The translations under genes and the position numbers were made by a program. Below, in pieces: positions 1 to 9,207 of a DNA stretch of 64,000 bases. Each line of letters starts with the position of its first letter. The stretch's first letter is position 1. The stretch is from Gemmatimonadota bacterium. GTDB taxonomy: Bacteria; Gemmatimonadota; Gemmatimonadetes; Longimicrobiales; Gaopeijiaceae. The notes under the pieces were generated by a model, which saw only the letters and a list, made by a program, of their open reading frames with translations, did not search any database and had not been told where the DNA came from. Where the stretch lies: assembly GCA_029262115.1 (NCBI GenBank), contig JAJCZZ010000027.1:1-64000 (forward strand), in the 5' to 3' direction.

Positions 1-403
1 GTGCATAGAGCATGCGCGAGAGCGTCGGCTGCGAGCACAGGCCGTCGGGGACGTCCGCCCCCCCGTCCTTCGCGGAGCGCAGCGGACCATCGCCACGGCG
101 CAGCGACACCGCCAGCCGGAAGACCGGATCGTCGTGCAGGAGCTCGACATCGTTCTGGTCGTCCCAGCCCTGCACCAGAAGGAGCACCCACGTGCGTACA
201 AGCTCCAAGAACGGGTGCAGCGTCCGCCCCCGATCCCTGGGGTCGTCGAGGTGCTCCTCGATCAGCTCGGGCAGCCCCAATCGATCCGTGAGTTCCCGCA
301 TCAGCAGCACCCCGGCGTCGGCGCTGAGGCGCTCCGGTCGTGCCTCCACCACCACGGAACGGTTGAACTCCAGCGGAAACAGCGTACTTTGAACTTCACC
401 CAT
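1..403 (-). CDS. IS1380-family transposase, N-terminal part (cut by left edge)
   Basis: Reading the minus strand from an ATG at 403 gives 134 codons open to the window edge. The residues match the start of IS1380-type DDE transposases: a LSADAGVLLMREL segment near residue 27, a G(W/Y)DDQND..LLHDDPVF segment near residue 80, and a SQPTLSR segment near residue 125. These enzymes cut and paste their own insertion sequence. The catalytic DDE residues would lie beyond the edge, so intactness cannot be judged. No clear ribosome site precedes the ATG. Its position next to the HET-C pair suggests the island was or is mobile. The terminal inverted repeat should lie between 404 and 633, but I could not identify it without the other end. 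Confidence 0.85.
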   Translation of the reverse strand, partial: MGEVQSTLFPLEFNRSVVVEARPERLSADAGVLLMRELTDRLGLPELIEEHLDDPRDRGRTLHPFLELVRTWVLLLVQGWDDQNDVELLHDDPVFRLAVSLRRGDGPLRSAKDGGADVPDGLCSQPTLSRMLYA

Positions 404-633
404 GGCGTGTTTGTCCGCGCTCGCGAGGAAGATGTGGCTTCGATACCTGCATCTTATTGCGGCACAAGCAGATACGCCATGGGCTTTTTATGCCTCTGCT
501 CAGTTCGCGATGTTGCCTCGTCTCGGGGAGTCGTTGAAGCAATCTTCCCTATAGATTGTGTGCCGAACGCGCTTCATAAGCACGGGGAGGGGGATGTTGG
601 CCACGATTGGCTTGATCTTCAAAGGGGGCAACG

Positions 634-3567
634 ATGTCGGACGGGCTTCAAACGGTTCTTCGTCAATTCGTCGTCGGACCCGCGCAACGCTCGAGCGAGC
701 GCCGACGCAAACGATTCTATCCCGATCTTGAAGCGATCGCCGGCCCGTCCGACGTATTCGCGCACTTCCTCCGTCTAACTCAGAATTCCCCCACGCTTGA
801 GGCGCTTGCGCTCGCTTTCGCCCCGCGCGCGGCGGATGCCGAAGCTGCGATAGGCGAGGCTGCGGTCGCAGATCGGTTTCCCGCCGTCGCAGACGCCCTG
901 GTCCTGCTCGACGGCGGCCGGTTTGCCGAAGCCGTAATTCTGTTGTGCGAGCATGCCGGCGACATCGAGCGTCTTCGCGCCGAGCGCGACGCGCTCCATG
1001 CCGCGCTGCTCGCCTATGTCGCCGAGGGCCGGAGTTCGCCGGTCGGCGAATATGCACTCAAGCTGCTTAAGCTGATCTGGGTGGCGGTCCCGCCCGAGGA
1101 CGGGCGGGAGGACGGGCCCGCTCAGGGCGACGACCGGGAGGCATTCGCTCACGAGTTCTGGAAGATTGGCGCGCCGTCGCTGCAGGTCGAACTGCCGCGC
1201 TCGGCCGAGGATGTCTGGGCTGCTGTAGGTCCGGCGGCGGACCGCGCGCGCCGTGCCAAGGAGCCCCCGGCCCCCGACGCAGCACCGCCAATGACGCCGC
1301 CGCCTGCCGAACTCGCCGCGGCACGCCAGGAGATCGCGTTCCTCAAGCAGGTGCAAACGCTCGCGGCCATCCGCGAGCGCCCGCCGGCGTTGCTGCCCGA
1401 GCCGCCCGCGCCCGAGCCACGAGGGCTGTTCAACGCGATTCGGAAATTTTGGAGCGACCCGCCGATGCCCTCCGTGCAGGCTCTGCCCTCCGAACCGCCC
1501 GGGAAGCTGGGCGCCGAGGAGCAGCGGCGGCTGTCCAAAGCGAGCCGCGAGACGCTCCGCCGGATCGGCTTCGATCCGGCCGTACATACCGCACATTCGA
1601 TGATCGAAGGAATCGATGCGGCGATGCGCCTCCACCCTAGAGTCATCGATCAACCGACGGACGTGAGCCTGGTTCTCCTCGGTGGAAACCGCGTTGAGGT
1701 CGGTGCAGAGCTGTTCGGCGCGGCGTTGTGCGAGGAACCGGAGCCCGATTGCCACTGCGATCTGCTGGTGGATCTCGACGACCGGCATGGCGTAAAGCCG
1801 CGCATCCACTTGCTCGGCAGCGGTCGCGCCTATCGCATCGACCAGACCCACGAGCAGTATTTACCGGGCATGATCGTCCACACCGAGAACCATGAGGCCG
1901 GCGCGAAGCGCAACATGTCGTTCCGTCGGCTCGAGCGAACCAAGCAGACCGACGAGACCGAGACCGAGAAGGAAGAATTCCGCGAGGCGGAAACCGCGAG
2001 CCACGACCAGTTCGAGGTCTCAAAGGAGATCGCTACCGCCGCGCAGCAGCAGGCGGAGATGACAGCGGGCATTTCCGCGACGGCGAGCTACGGCTATACC
2101 GGTGGCTCGGCGTCGCTCTCGGGCCATTACGACGTCTCGTCGGCCAACGCCGCCCAAGCCTCCGAGAAGATCGCGACGCGCCAGGCCAAGGAGATCATCT
2201 CGCGCGCCGTCGAAAGCGTGACGCAGAAGAGCCGGACACGCCGTATCGTCACCAGCCTCACCGAAACCGAGCGGCTCGAGAGCTTCGAGATCGACAATAA
2301 GGGGTCGCCGTCGCGCACCGATTTCTACCGCGCGATCGACCAGGAATACCGCAACCAGCTCGTCACCGTCGGCGAGCGGCTGATGGTCCGAATCACGCTC
2401 CAGGAGCCGATGGCGTGGCTGCTTTATGCGCTTGCGCAGCGGACGGCGGACGGGAAGGTCCTCGTCGAGCCGGTCAAGACCACGGTCACGCCGAGCGAAA
2501 TTAATGCGGGGAACTATGCGGCGCTCGCCGCTATGTATGGCGCCAAGGGCGTCCGTCCGCCGCCAACCGATGTGGTGGTTTCACACAACCTCCACCAGCC
2601 GCTTTCCGAGGCGGGCTGGATCAACCTGTCGGGCGCTATCGATCTGCCTGAGGGCGTGATGGCGCAGCAGGTCGATGTCAATTTGCTGCGGGGCTCGGGC
2701 GGGCTCTCCTATTGCTCCATCGCTGTCGGGAAGGCCGCGTGGACCTGGTACGGACCGAGCAGCCTCATTTCGTGGCCTCTGAACCAGGAGCAGGAAAAGC
2801 TCGCCTACGCCGTTCGCGCGCGCGACAATGAATTCTCGCTCACCTTTACTGTCTATTGCCAACCCACGCCGGCGGCGCTTGCGAAGTGGCAGATCGAGGT
2901 CCATGAGGCGATCATGTCGGCCTATCGCGCCCAGCGGGATGCCTATGATGCGCAGCTTCAGGCGGCGGAGTTCGCCGGTGGCCCTGGCATCGACGAGCGC
3001 AACCCGGCGATCAACCGTGTCCTGATCGAGCAGGAGCTGCAGAAATTCGTGGTCGGCGCGACCTATCCGCCGACCTATTTCCGTGGCTTCGATTCGATGA
3101 AATTCGCCAAGGACTGCAAGAATCCCAAGGGCGGGACGATCCCCGAGCCCGACTTCATCGACGCCTGGGGCGAGGCGCCATGGTTCACCTTCCTCTCGCA
3201 GCTCTACGAGTGGAAGAACATGACCTATCAGTTCCTGCCCTACAGCTACGGCAGGCGCAGCCACTGGCGCACGCTGCGCGGGCGCACGAGCAACGATCCC
3301 TATTTCGAGCGCGCGATCGGCGCGGGCGCGGTGATCATCGACTTGCCGGTGGCACCGCACATGACCGAGCCCTTCCTCTTCTTCCTAGAGACCGGACGAA
3401 TCTGGAGCGGCGGCGACATGCCGATCATCGGCGAGCCGGGGTATCAGGATCTCGCGATTGCGATCCGCGACAGCGAGGTGAAGGACGGCGACCCGGTTGG
3501 CGATCCCTGGTTCACGCGGGTCCCGACGTCGCTCGTCTATATCGACGGCCGGCCGCCGGCGCTCTGA
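634..3567 (+). CDS. Large protein of unknown function (977 aa), convergent partner of a HET-C-like protein
   Basis: I do not recognise a named family. The start is an ATG with a strong AAAGGGGGCAACG leader. There is no signal peptide. Residues 1-200 look helical. Proline-rich linkers lie near 210-225 and 250-262. A highly charged, probably coiled-coil stretch spans about 430-476, followed by a Gly/Ser/Tyr-rich patch (about 485-505). Near 566-595 there is a motif of the form YRAIDQEYRNQL...GERLM...EPM, which recalls uncharacterised bacterial proteins of about 1000 residues with a YR-hD-xYR / G-RLM pattern (from memory, unverified). The C-terminal third appears globular and rich in Trp and Tyr. 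The gene ends 15 bases from the stop of the opposing HET-C gene, so the two form a tail-to-tail unit. Its role could be a structural or effector partner, but this is speculation. Confidence 0.85.
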   Translation: MSDGLQTVLRQFVVGPAQRSSERRRKRFYPDLEAIAGPSDVFAHFLRLTQNSPTLEALALAFAPRAADAEAAIGEAAVADRFPAVADALVLLDGGRFAEAVILLCEHAGDIERLRAERDALHAALLAYVAEGRSSPVGEYALKLLKLIWVAVPPEDGREDGPAQGDDREAFAHEFWKIGAPSLQVELPRSAEDVWAAVGPAADRARRAKEPPAPDAAPPMTPPPAELAAARQEIAFLKQVQTLAAIRERPPALLPEPPAPEPRGLFNAIRKFWSDPPMPSVQALPSEPPGKLGAEEQRRLSKASRETLRRIGFDPAVHTAHSMIEGIDAAMRLHPRVIDQPTDVSLVLLGGNRVEVGAELFGAALCEEPEPDCHCDLLVDLDDRHGVKPRIHLLGSGRAYRIDQTHEQYLPGMIVHTENHEAGAKRNMSFRRLERTKQTDETETEKEEFREAETASHDQFEVSKEIATAAQQQAEMTAGISATASYGYTGGSASLSGHYDVSSANAAQASEKIATRQAKEIISRAVESVTQKSRTRRIVTSLTETERLESFEIDNKGSPSRTDFYRAIDQEYRNQLVTVGERLMVRITLQEPMAWLLYALAQRTADGKVLVEPVKTTVTPSEINAGNYAALAAMYGAKGVRPPPTDVVVSHNLHQPLSEAGWINLSGAIDLPEGVMAQQVDVNLLRGSGGLSYCSIAVGKAAWTWYGPSSLISWPLNQEQEKLAYAVRARDNEFSLTFTVYCQPTPAALAKWQIEVHEAIMSAYRAQRDAYDAQLQAAEFAGGPGIDERNPAINRVLIEQELQKFVVGATYPPTYFRGFDSMKFAKDCKNPKGGTIPEPDFIDAWGEAPWFTFLSQLYEWKNMTYQFLPYSYGRRSHWRTLRGRTSNDPYFERAIGAGAVIIDLPVAPHMTEPFLFFLETGRIWSGGDMPIIGEPGYQDLAIAIRDSEVKDGDPVGDPWFTRVPTSLVYIDGRPPAL

Positions 3568-3582
3568 GCCGTTGCGGGAAGG

Positions 3583-5937
3583 TCAGAAGCCGGTATAGCC
3601 CCATTCGACCTTTTTGACGTCGCCGCCGGGGAAGGCCGCGGGAAACAGGGTCATGGTGATCGTCTGATATTCGCCGAGCATCTTGGCGCCTGTCGCGCTC
3701 GTCTGCGCCACCGCGGCCCTCACCCGCTCGCGCGTTTCCCGGACCAGGCAGGCATCGAGGTTCGCCTCGCCCTTGAAATAGATTTCGCTGCGCCAGTCCA
3801 GGAACGGCGGGACCGTCGCATTGACGCGCCAGCCGCGGCCACTCGGGATGACGTCGAGCGGCAAGAGGATGTCCTGCACCGAGATCCCGCTCCCGAAGGC
3901 GAACTTTTTGTTCTTGAGCATGACGTGGGGGTTGTAGTTGAGCACCTCGACCTCATAGCTCGTCCGGACCTTGGAGGAGAATTTCGAGCCGGCCCTGATC
4001 CGCCCGTCAAGGTCGGCGTGGCTGACGGTGACCATGGTGAGCCCCGGACTCATGCCAAGCGTGGGGGTCACGCCCCCATAGATTTTGACCGGATCGGTGA
4101 AGATCTCGAGCAATGTGGCGTCCCAGCGGATCGCATCACTGCCCACCGCCCCGGTCGGCGTGGCTCGCAGCAGGTTGCGCAGCACGAGCTGGTCGACCGC
4201 GACCGCGAAGTTCTCGGCCTTCTGGTAGAAGCCATTCTGGCCGAGCCGATCGTCCTTGGCGATCGACGAGTGGCTGCACACCAAAGGCGCGTCCATCATG
4301 TTCTTCTTCAATTTGGTCAGCAGCGAGTCGGTCAGCGACGCCAATAGCTGCATCGCCAGCTCGTCGAGCAGCTTCTCGTACAGCCAGCACAGGATGGGCG
4401 TCAGCGCGCGGATTAGATAGACGAGTTTGCGCCGCGCGCTGAACACGATCCGGACAATCTGGATGACCGTCTTGATGACCTTGACCATGTTTCGGATGGC
4501 TTCGGTCGCCTGCCACACATCCTTGCCGACCGAAATTCCAATCATCACGCCGATCACGCTGTTCGCAAGCTTTCGCAGCACATCGACGGCTTCCGGGGGC
4601 GCATCGGGGTAGGTGCGTCGCAGCAGGCGGCGAATGTCGCTGTCATCGACGAAAATCCGATGTTCCTTGGTGACCTGGGTCGCCTTGTCGGCGATATTGG
4701 TGAGGCTCTCAAGCTGTTTGGCGGGCTCGTTGACAAGCACCTGCTCGAACACGTCGAGGAGGCTCAGCGTCGTGCCGTCCTCCATCTGTTCGCTGAAAAT
4801 CGAGAGGATTTTGTCGGCGACGAGATTGTAGATCGAGAGCTTCGCGTCCGCGCCGGTGAAGAAGCCAGTGACGAGATGCGGCTCCCAGGGGAAGCCCTGC
4901 TTGCGGTGCTCGAAATCGGCGGCCGGGGTCTTGCGGTCGGGGCAATTCAGCGCGGCGTGGCAGACGTTCGAGGTTCGCAGCTTGCCCAGCTCGATCAGGC
5001 TGAGGCCGTCGAGCCACTCCTTGTCGCTGCCTGGGCCGGTCGCAACCAACCGCTCGATGAAGTTGGAGTGCGAGAAGAAATCCTCGAGCGCGTGCAGCGA
5101 GTGGCCGAGTTTGACCAGATCGTCGTTGGTCATCGCGCTAGCGTCGCTCAGCGACAGCTCGTTGAGGAATTGGGCGGCGATCTCCACGCCGCCGCGCAAA
5201 TAGTCCTTCATGCCATGGGGCTCGGCGCGCAGCGCCTCGAAGGCGACGATGCACGGATAGTCCTCTTCGATCTCCTCCGGGCTCTTGCCCGAGGCGAGCG
5301 CGAAGGAGACGTGCCGATCGAGGTGCTGATGGGGCTTGTAGGTGCCGTAATGCGCTTCGAACAGGCGCAGCACCTCGCCGGGCGGGATATCATGGTCTTC
5401 GTCAAGCGGATTCATGCCGAACTTGAACAGGCACATCGCCATCGCGGCGGTGTGGAGAAGGTCCATGATCTCCCCAACCGCCTTGGGATTGGCGGGATAT
5501 CCGGCCAGCTCTTCCAGGCCTTCGCGCAGACTGTTCTGCAACGGAATCAGCTGCTGGACCAGCTCGTGGAGCGTCTGGGCAGCCTCTCGCTGGAGCTTGC
5601 TCTTGAGTTGCCACTTCAGCGGGATCCGCGAAACACCGATCTGGCCGAACTCGGCGTTGCCCCGCGGCGGGGGCAGGGCCTTCTGGGCGACGTCGTCCAG
5701 CCCCTTCAGCGTAACGATGGCCTCGTCGAAGGTGTCCAGCAGGGCCTTGAAGAAGTCGGAATCAGACGGGAGTTCGAGTATTTGGCTGGCGATCGACGGA
5801 TCGTAGATCTGCGACATATCGGTCATCCAGTTGCCAAGATAGACCGCATAGGGCCGCGCCGACCCGGAGCCCGCGAGCATCGCCTTGATCGCGGGGAGAT
5901 TGCGCTTGTAGATCGCCTCATGCTTGTTTGCGATCAT
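3583..5937 (-). CDS. HET-C-like domain protein (784 aa)
   Basis: The N-terminal half shows hallmarks of the HET-C (heterokaryon incompatibility C) fold: AVYLGNWMTDMSQI at 31-44 and LGHSLHALEDFFSHSNFIE at 277-295, with His279, His282 and His290 as likely metal or structural positions. In fungi HET-C controls self/non-self death; bacterial relatives have been proposed as toxins, some linked to secretion systems. Residues of roughly 470-560 are rich in hydrophobic and amphipathic helices that could insert in or contact membranes. The C-terminal about 200 residues look beta-rich. I chose ATG 5937 because AAGAGG lies just upstream and the HET-C homology begins right after it; an in-frame extension to 6162 has no family character. 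No signal peptide is visible. No obvious immunity gene lies beside it, unless the convergent 977-aa protein serves that role. Confidence 0.78.
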   Translation of the reverse strand: MIANKHEAIYKRNLPAIKAMLAGSGSARPYAVYLGNWMTDMSQIYDPSIASQILELPSDSDFFKALLDTFDEAIVTLKGLDDVAQKALPPPRGNAEFGQIGVSRIPLKWQLKSKLQREAAQTLHELVQQLIPLQNSLREGLEELAGYPANPKAVGEIMDLLHTAAMAMCLFKFGMNPLDEDHDIPPGEVLRLFEAHYGTYKPHQHLDRHVSFALASGKSPEEIEEDYPCIVAFEALRAEPHGMKDYLRGGVEIAAQFLNELSLSDASAMTNDDLVKLGHSLHALEDFFSHSNFIERLVATGPGSDKEWLDGLSLIELGKLRTSNVCHAALNCPDRKTPAADFEHRKQGFPWEPHLVTGFFTGADAKLSIYNLVADKILSIFSEQMEDGTTLSLLDVFEQVLVNEPAKQLESLTNIADKATQVTKEHRIFVDDSDIRRLLRRTYPDAPPEAVDVLRKLANSVIGVMIGISVGKDVWQATEAIRNMVKVIKTVIQIVRIVFSARRKLVYLIRALTPILCWLYEKLLDELAMQLLASLTDSLLTKLKKNMMDAPLVCSHSSIAKDDRLGQNGFYQKAENFAVAVDQLVLRNLLRATPTGAVGSDAIRWDATLLEIFTDPVKIYGGVTPTLGMSPGLTMVTVSHADLDGRIRAGSKFSSKVRTSYEVEVLNYNPHVMLKNKKFAFGSGISVQDILLPLDVIPSGRGWRVNATVPPFLDWRSEIYFKGEANLDACLVRETRERVRAAVAQTSATGAKMLGEYQTITMTLFPAAFPGGDVKKVEWGYTGF

Positions 5938-6689
5938 TAGCCAATCGCCTCTTGAGACCGCGGTGGAAACAGTCCTCCGCTCGTAATACCACAAGTGGAT
6001 CGATGCACAGGTTGGAACGCTCAGGAAACGTTCAAATACGACAATGGGATCAGGGCCTGGTTCCTCGGCCGAACTGATGGAGTGCGACTGGCATTCGCTG
6101 AGCTTGCATTTGGCGCTTCTGTCGCCCGCGTTCCCAAGTGCCGGATCTAAGCTACTGGACAATGCCCGATTCTGTCACGCCGCAAGCCGCTCCGGTTTGA
6201 TCCACCGCAGGGCCCATGCCGGGGTCGATGTTCTCGCAGATCATTTTGCAAAGCAAGCTGGTTCCACGTGCGCGAAGCAGATATTCAGGAGGGGCTTGCC
6301 TGAGGGCGTCGGCGACCACGTCCTCGCTTGGCACTGCGGTCGTGTCCATGGTCCGCATCCAGCTTCGGAAGTCCTTCCAGACCGCATCGGGGAAGTCCAT
6401 CGCCAAGTGCAGCAGCAGGCCGTGGGCGGCGGACAAGTGCTCCAAACGGCCTCCCGAGCTCGCCTCCCGAGCTCATCGCGTTCGTACTCCCGATTCCCGG
6501 CAGGCGACAGAACCGCCAGTTCCCGGACGCTCGCGACCTCTCCACTCCACTCCACCGGACGACGGCCGCCGGTCCGCCGGTCCGCCAAATCGATCATCAA
6601 GAAGATCGAACGTGGGCTAAGGACTTTAGAGGCAGTCACTAGATTAGTCTGGGCTCACCATCCGGACCCCGACCTCCTGTGGATCTACG
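5938..6689. other. Decayed intergenic stretch between the HET-C gene and a kinase remnant
   Basis: No complete gene is convincing here. A minus-strand reading frame at 6152-6445 (97 codons, only GTG/TTG starts) looks protein-like (segment [18 protein letters not shown]), but it has no ribosome site, no family I recognise, and a stop directly upstream. A 13-base unit (CCTCCCGAGCTCG) is tandemly duplicated near 6450-6476. I read the stretch as debris at the island border. Confidence 0.45.
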
Positions 6690-6874
6690 TCCGCCCCCAC
6701 CATCTCTTCCGAGCGGGACACGGCCTGGCCATCGTCAAGGAGATCATGGAAGCGCACGGAGGCCGGGTCTGGGTGGAGAGTAGCCCGAACTACGGCTCGA
6801 TCTTCACGTTCAGCCTGCCACTGCCGAGCGGGAAAGACGCGCCGAGCGAGGCGTGGGAACCGGCGGGTCGGTGA
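6690..6874 (+). pseudogene. Histidine kinase C-terminal (HATPase) remnant
   Basis: In the plus frame ending at the stop at 6872-6874, the residues [20 protein letters not shown], followed by GGRVWVES and [11 protein letters not shown], match the end of a sensor histidine kinase ATPase domain: the region between the F box and G2 box (usually [17 protein letters not shown]) and the final beta strands. The N box, G1 box, dimerisation domain and sensor are missing; upstream sequence in the frame bears no family resemblance. The remnant is therefore a truncated pseudogene, probably what is left of a host gene broken when the island to its left arrived. Confidence 0.7.
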
Positions 6875-6929
6875 GGCGATGGGACGCCGCCGGCGCGCGC
6901 GACGGCGCTGGCGGCCTTGACGCGAGACT

Positions 6930-8017
6930 TCAGGGCCGTTCGTACGTCACGGCGACGTAGCGGATCAGCGTGGCCAGCTCTGGCTTGGTGGCGACGAGTC
7001 CGTTGGAGACCATACGCCGGACCAGCGCCGCGGCATCGGGCGGCGGCCGCTCCTCCACGCGTGTGGGCTCGTGGCACTGCGAGCATTTGGACAGGAACAG
7101 TTCGCGCGCTCGGCCCGGGTCGTAGGCGAGGGAGGCTTCGCCCGCGTCCTGGGTTCGCCTCGGCCATCGCATCCCGGGCGGTTTCCTCCTCCATGGAGAG
7201 GCGTCTGCGCTGTTCCAGGGTCCGCTGCGGCGTCGGTGAGATCGCGATGAGGTACGCAGCCACGCGAAGCTGCTCCGACTCGGAGATGGGGTTCAAGACG
7301 GTGGAGCGGTCCGCCATCCGCGCCACCGTCTGTCGCCAGGCGGCGGGGGTCCGAGGCTGAGCCAGCGCCGTCCGCAGGTCGTGGCACTGCGTGCACTTTT
7401 CCTGGAGCACTTCCTGCCCTTCCATCAGAGCCGTAGGCGTGGCCAGCGCGTCGAGTTGCTCCGGGTCCGTGATGCCGGCAAGCGGAAGCACGGAGCGGAC
7501 ACGCTGGGTCCGCTCCTCACCGAACGCGTCGCTGTTGAGCGCTGCGCGGCGGAGCAGGGTCTCGCGCAACGCAACGAGCAGGGTCAGCCCCACCAGCAGG
7601 ACCGTGCAGAAGATGAACAGTATAGTGCCCAAAAACGGGACGAGCGTGCCCTCGAGGTGCTTAAAGAACCGGACGACCAGCACCTTGACGATGAGGACGG
7701 CGCCGATCGCCATCCCCAGGCTCAAATGCACGACCGTCCGCGCCGGAAGCTCGATCTGGTAGGTCCAGAGCCGCGGCACCATCTGCCACATGAAGTAGAC
7801 GTAGACGTAGACGGCAACGTACAAGATAGTCCAGCAGCCTGTGGAGTCGCATCAAGCCGGGCGGGGCGGCGCTGGTGTGGGTCTCTTTGTCGTGCGGAAA
7901 GCCCCACAGGTGGAACATGAGGAAGGTGGCCGCGCCTCCGAGGCTGAGCCGGACGGAAGCGGGATACGTGAGGCGGGCGGGGCGCGGTCCTGTCGCTACC
8001 CCCGCACGGCGTGGCAT
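6930..8017 (-). pseudogene. Membrane-anchored di-heme c-type cytochrome, two frameshifts
   Basis: Three overlapping minus frames join into one protein. The first part (from an ATG near 8017, overlapping the end of the upstream lipoprotein gene) contains SLGGAATFLMFHLWGFPHD. After a +1 shift near 7824-7828 it continues YVAVYVYVYFMWQMVPRLW, two more hydrophobic helices and a CTQCH heme site. After a second shift near 7148-7156 it ends with LFLSKCSQCHEPTRVEE and a stop at 6930. The joined product would have four transmembrane helices followed by a periplasmic domain with two CxxCH hemes, suggesting an electron-transfer role. Both breaks are repaired by removing one base, so assembly indels are as likely as true decay. 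Confidence 0.7.
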
Positions 8018-9192
8018 ACCGTTCCGGGCGTGCCGCCGGCCTGCCACCAGACGAGGTGGATGCGGCCCACTCCATCGACGGCCACCTCCGTCTGCTGCCC
8101 GAGCGGAGAGCCCGGTCGGGCCTGGAAGCGCCCAAGTTCTTCGATCGCGCCGTCGTCCACCCGGAATACGAGCGTCTCGGCCGATGTCTGAACGGCCACG
8201 ACGGCCCGGCCTTCCCGGTCGAGGGCCACGGTCGCGAGGTCGCGCGCGCCGCTGAAGCCGATGGTGAAGTCCCCGACGCCGACGACGTCGAGAAGCTCGA
8301 AACCGCTGGGGCCGCCACGACCGTAGCGCACGGTGCCGCTTCCCGTGCCGGAGCGCGCCAGGTAGACGAGGTGGAGCGTCGAGCCGTCGGCGTCCAACGC
8401 GAGGTCCGGAAAGCGCCCCGCTTCGACCATCCCGCCCCGGGACTCAGGGGTGACGACGCTCCACGCTCCGCCGGGCGCCCGGGTGGCGAGACGCCCTTCT
8501 CCCGCGACATCGTCGAAGAACGCTACGTGGAGCGTCCCGTCCGCCGCCGCCTCAATCGCCATCCCCCCGGGATAGTCGAAGTCCCCTGCGACGGCGACCT
8601 CGGTGGTCCAGGCCGCGCCATCCCACGCGCCATGAATCACGCCCCGCCCATTGAATCCCACCGGATCGTACGTAGCGGTGTGGAGCACGCCGTCGGGACC
8701 GAAGACGCCCCGGTTGTACCAGCCGTCGTGCCCACTGCTTACCATCCGCGACAGCGTCCATCCTCCCCCATCGCGCATGCCCAGAACCTGGTCGGTGCGG
8801 TCGTGGTCGTGATACAGCACGGCCGGCGCTCCGGTGGGATCCAGCAGCAGGTCGATGGGGCCGTAGAAGTAGCCGGTCGCGACCGTTTCCGGGGCCGATG
8901 GAGCCGCACCCCCCGGCGACAGACTCGCGTAGCGAACCCACCCTGGCTGCGCCTCCGACATGAACGCGGCGTGCGCCGTCCCGTCGGGCGCCAAGGCCAG
9001 GGCCGGCTTGGTGCCGTCGCCCAGCACCGTGAAGCTCCAGCCCGCGCCGCCCGACGCCGGCAGGCAGGCCTGGGCGTCCGCCGGCGGACCGACGTCCGGA
9101 CCCGCGGGATCGTTGTCGTCCCCGCACGCGGACAGGACCACCATCCCCACCACGGACCACGCTCGGCTGCTGCACCGCCCCCGCTCGACCAT
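7996..9192 (-). CDS. Secreted lipoprotein with sialidase/propeller-like repeats
   Basis: A perfect AGGAGGTAGGGG leader precedes ATG 9192. The N-terminus is a lipoprotein signal with lipobox LSAC (Cys22), so the 398-residue protein should be lipid-anchored outside the inner membrane. The mature part has repeated segments of the type PALALAPDGTAHAAF, FPDLALDADGSTLHLVYL and QTEVAVDGVGRIHLVW, spaced by about 50-60 residues. This is the pattern of BNR/exo-alpha-sialidase-like or other beta-propeller folds. No catalytic set can be assigned, so a binding or scaffold role is as likely as hydrolysis. The cytochrome gene downstream overlaps its last codons. Confidence 0.8.
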   Translation of the reverse strand: MVERGRCSSRAWSVVGMVVLSACGDDNDPAGPDVGPPADAQACLPASGGAGWSFTVLGDGTKPALALAPDGTAHAAFMSEAQPGWVRYASLSPGGAAPSAPETVATGYFYGPIDLLLDPTGAPAVLYHDHDRTDQVLGMRDGGGWTLSRMVSSGHDGWYNRGVFGPDGVLHTATYDPVGFNGRGVIHGAWDGAAWTTEVAVAGDFDYPGGMAIEAAADGTLHVAFFDDVAGEGRLATRAPGGAWSVVTPESRGGMVEAGRFPDLALDADGSTLHLVYLARSGTGSGTVRYGRGGPSGFELLDVVGVGDFTIGFSGARDLATVALDREGRAVVAVQTSAETLVFRVDDGAIEELGRFQARPGSPLGQQTEVAVDGVGRIHLVWWQAGGTPGTVCHAVRG

Positions 9193-9207
9193 CCCCTACC
9201 TCCTATT

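Noticed and set aside
4660-5940. A 426-codon plus-strand open frame
   Set aside because: Antisense to the HET-C gene, with no family motif and a composition typical of reverse-frame GC-rich sequence.
6152-6445. Minus-strand 97-codon frame with protein-like composition
   Set aside because: Only non-ATG starts, no ribosome site, a stop just upstream and no recognisable family; could be a gene fragment but cannot be supported.
6450-6476. A 13-base tandem duplication as the cause of a frameshift in a minus-strand gene
   Set aside because: Removing one copy does not join the two frames that look most protein-like, so it does not explain a broken gene.
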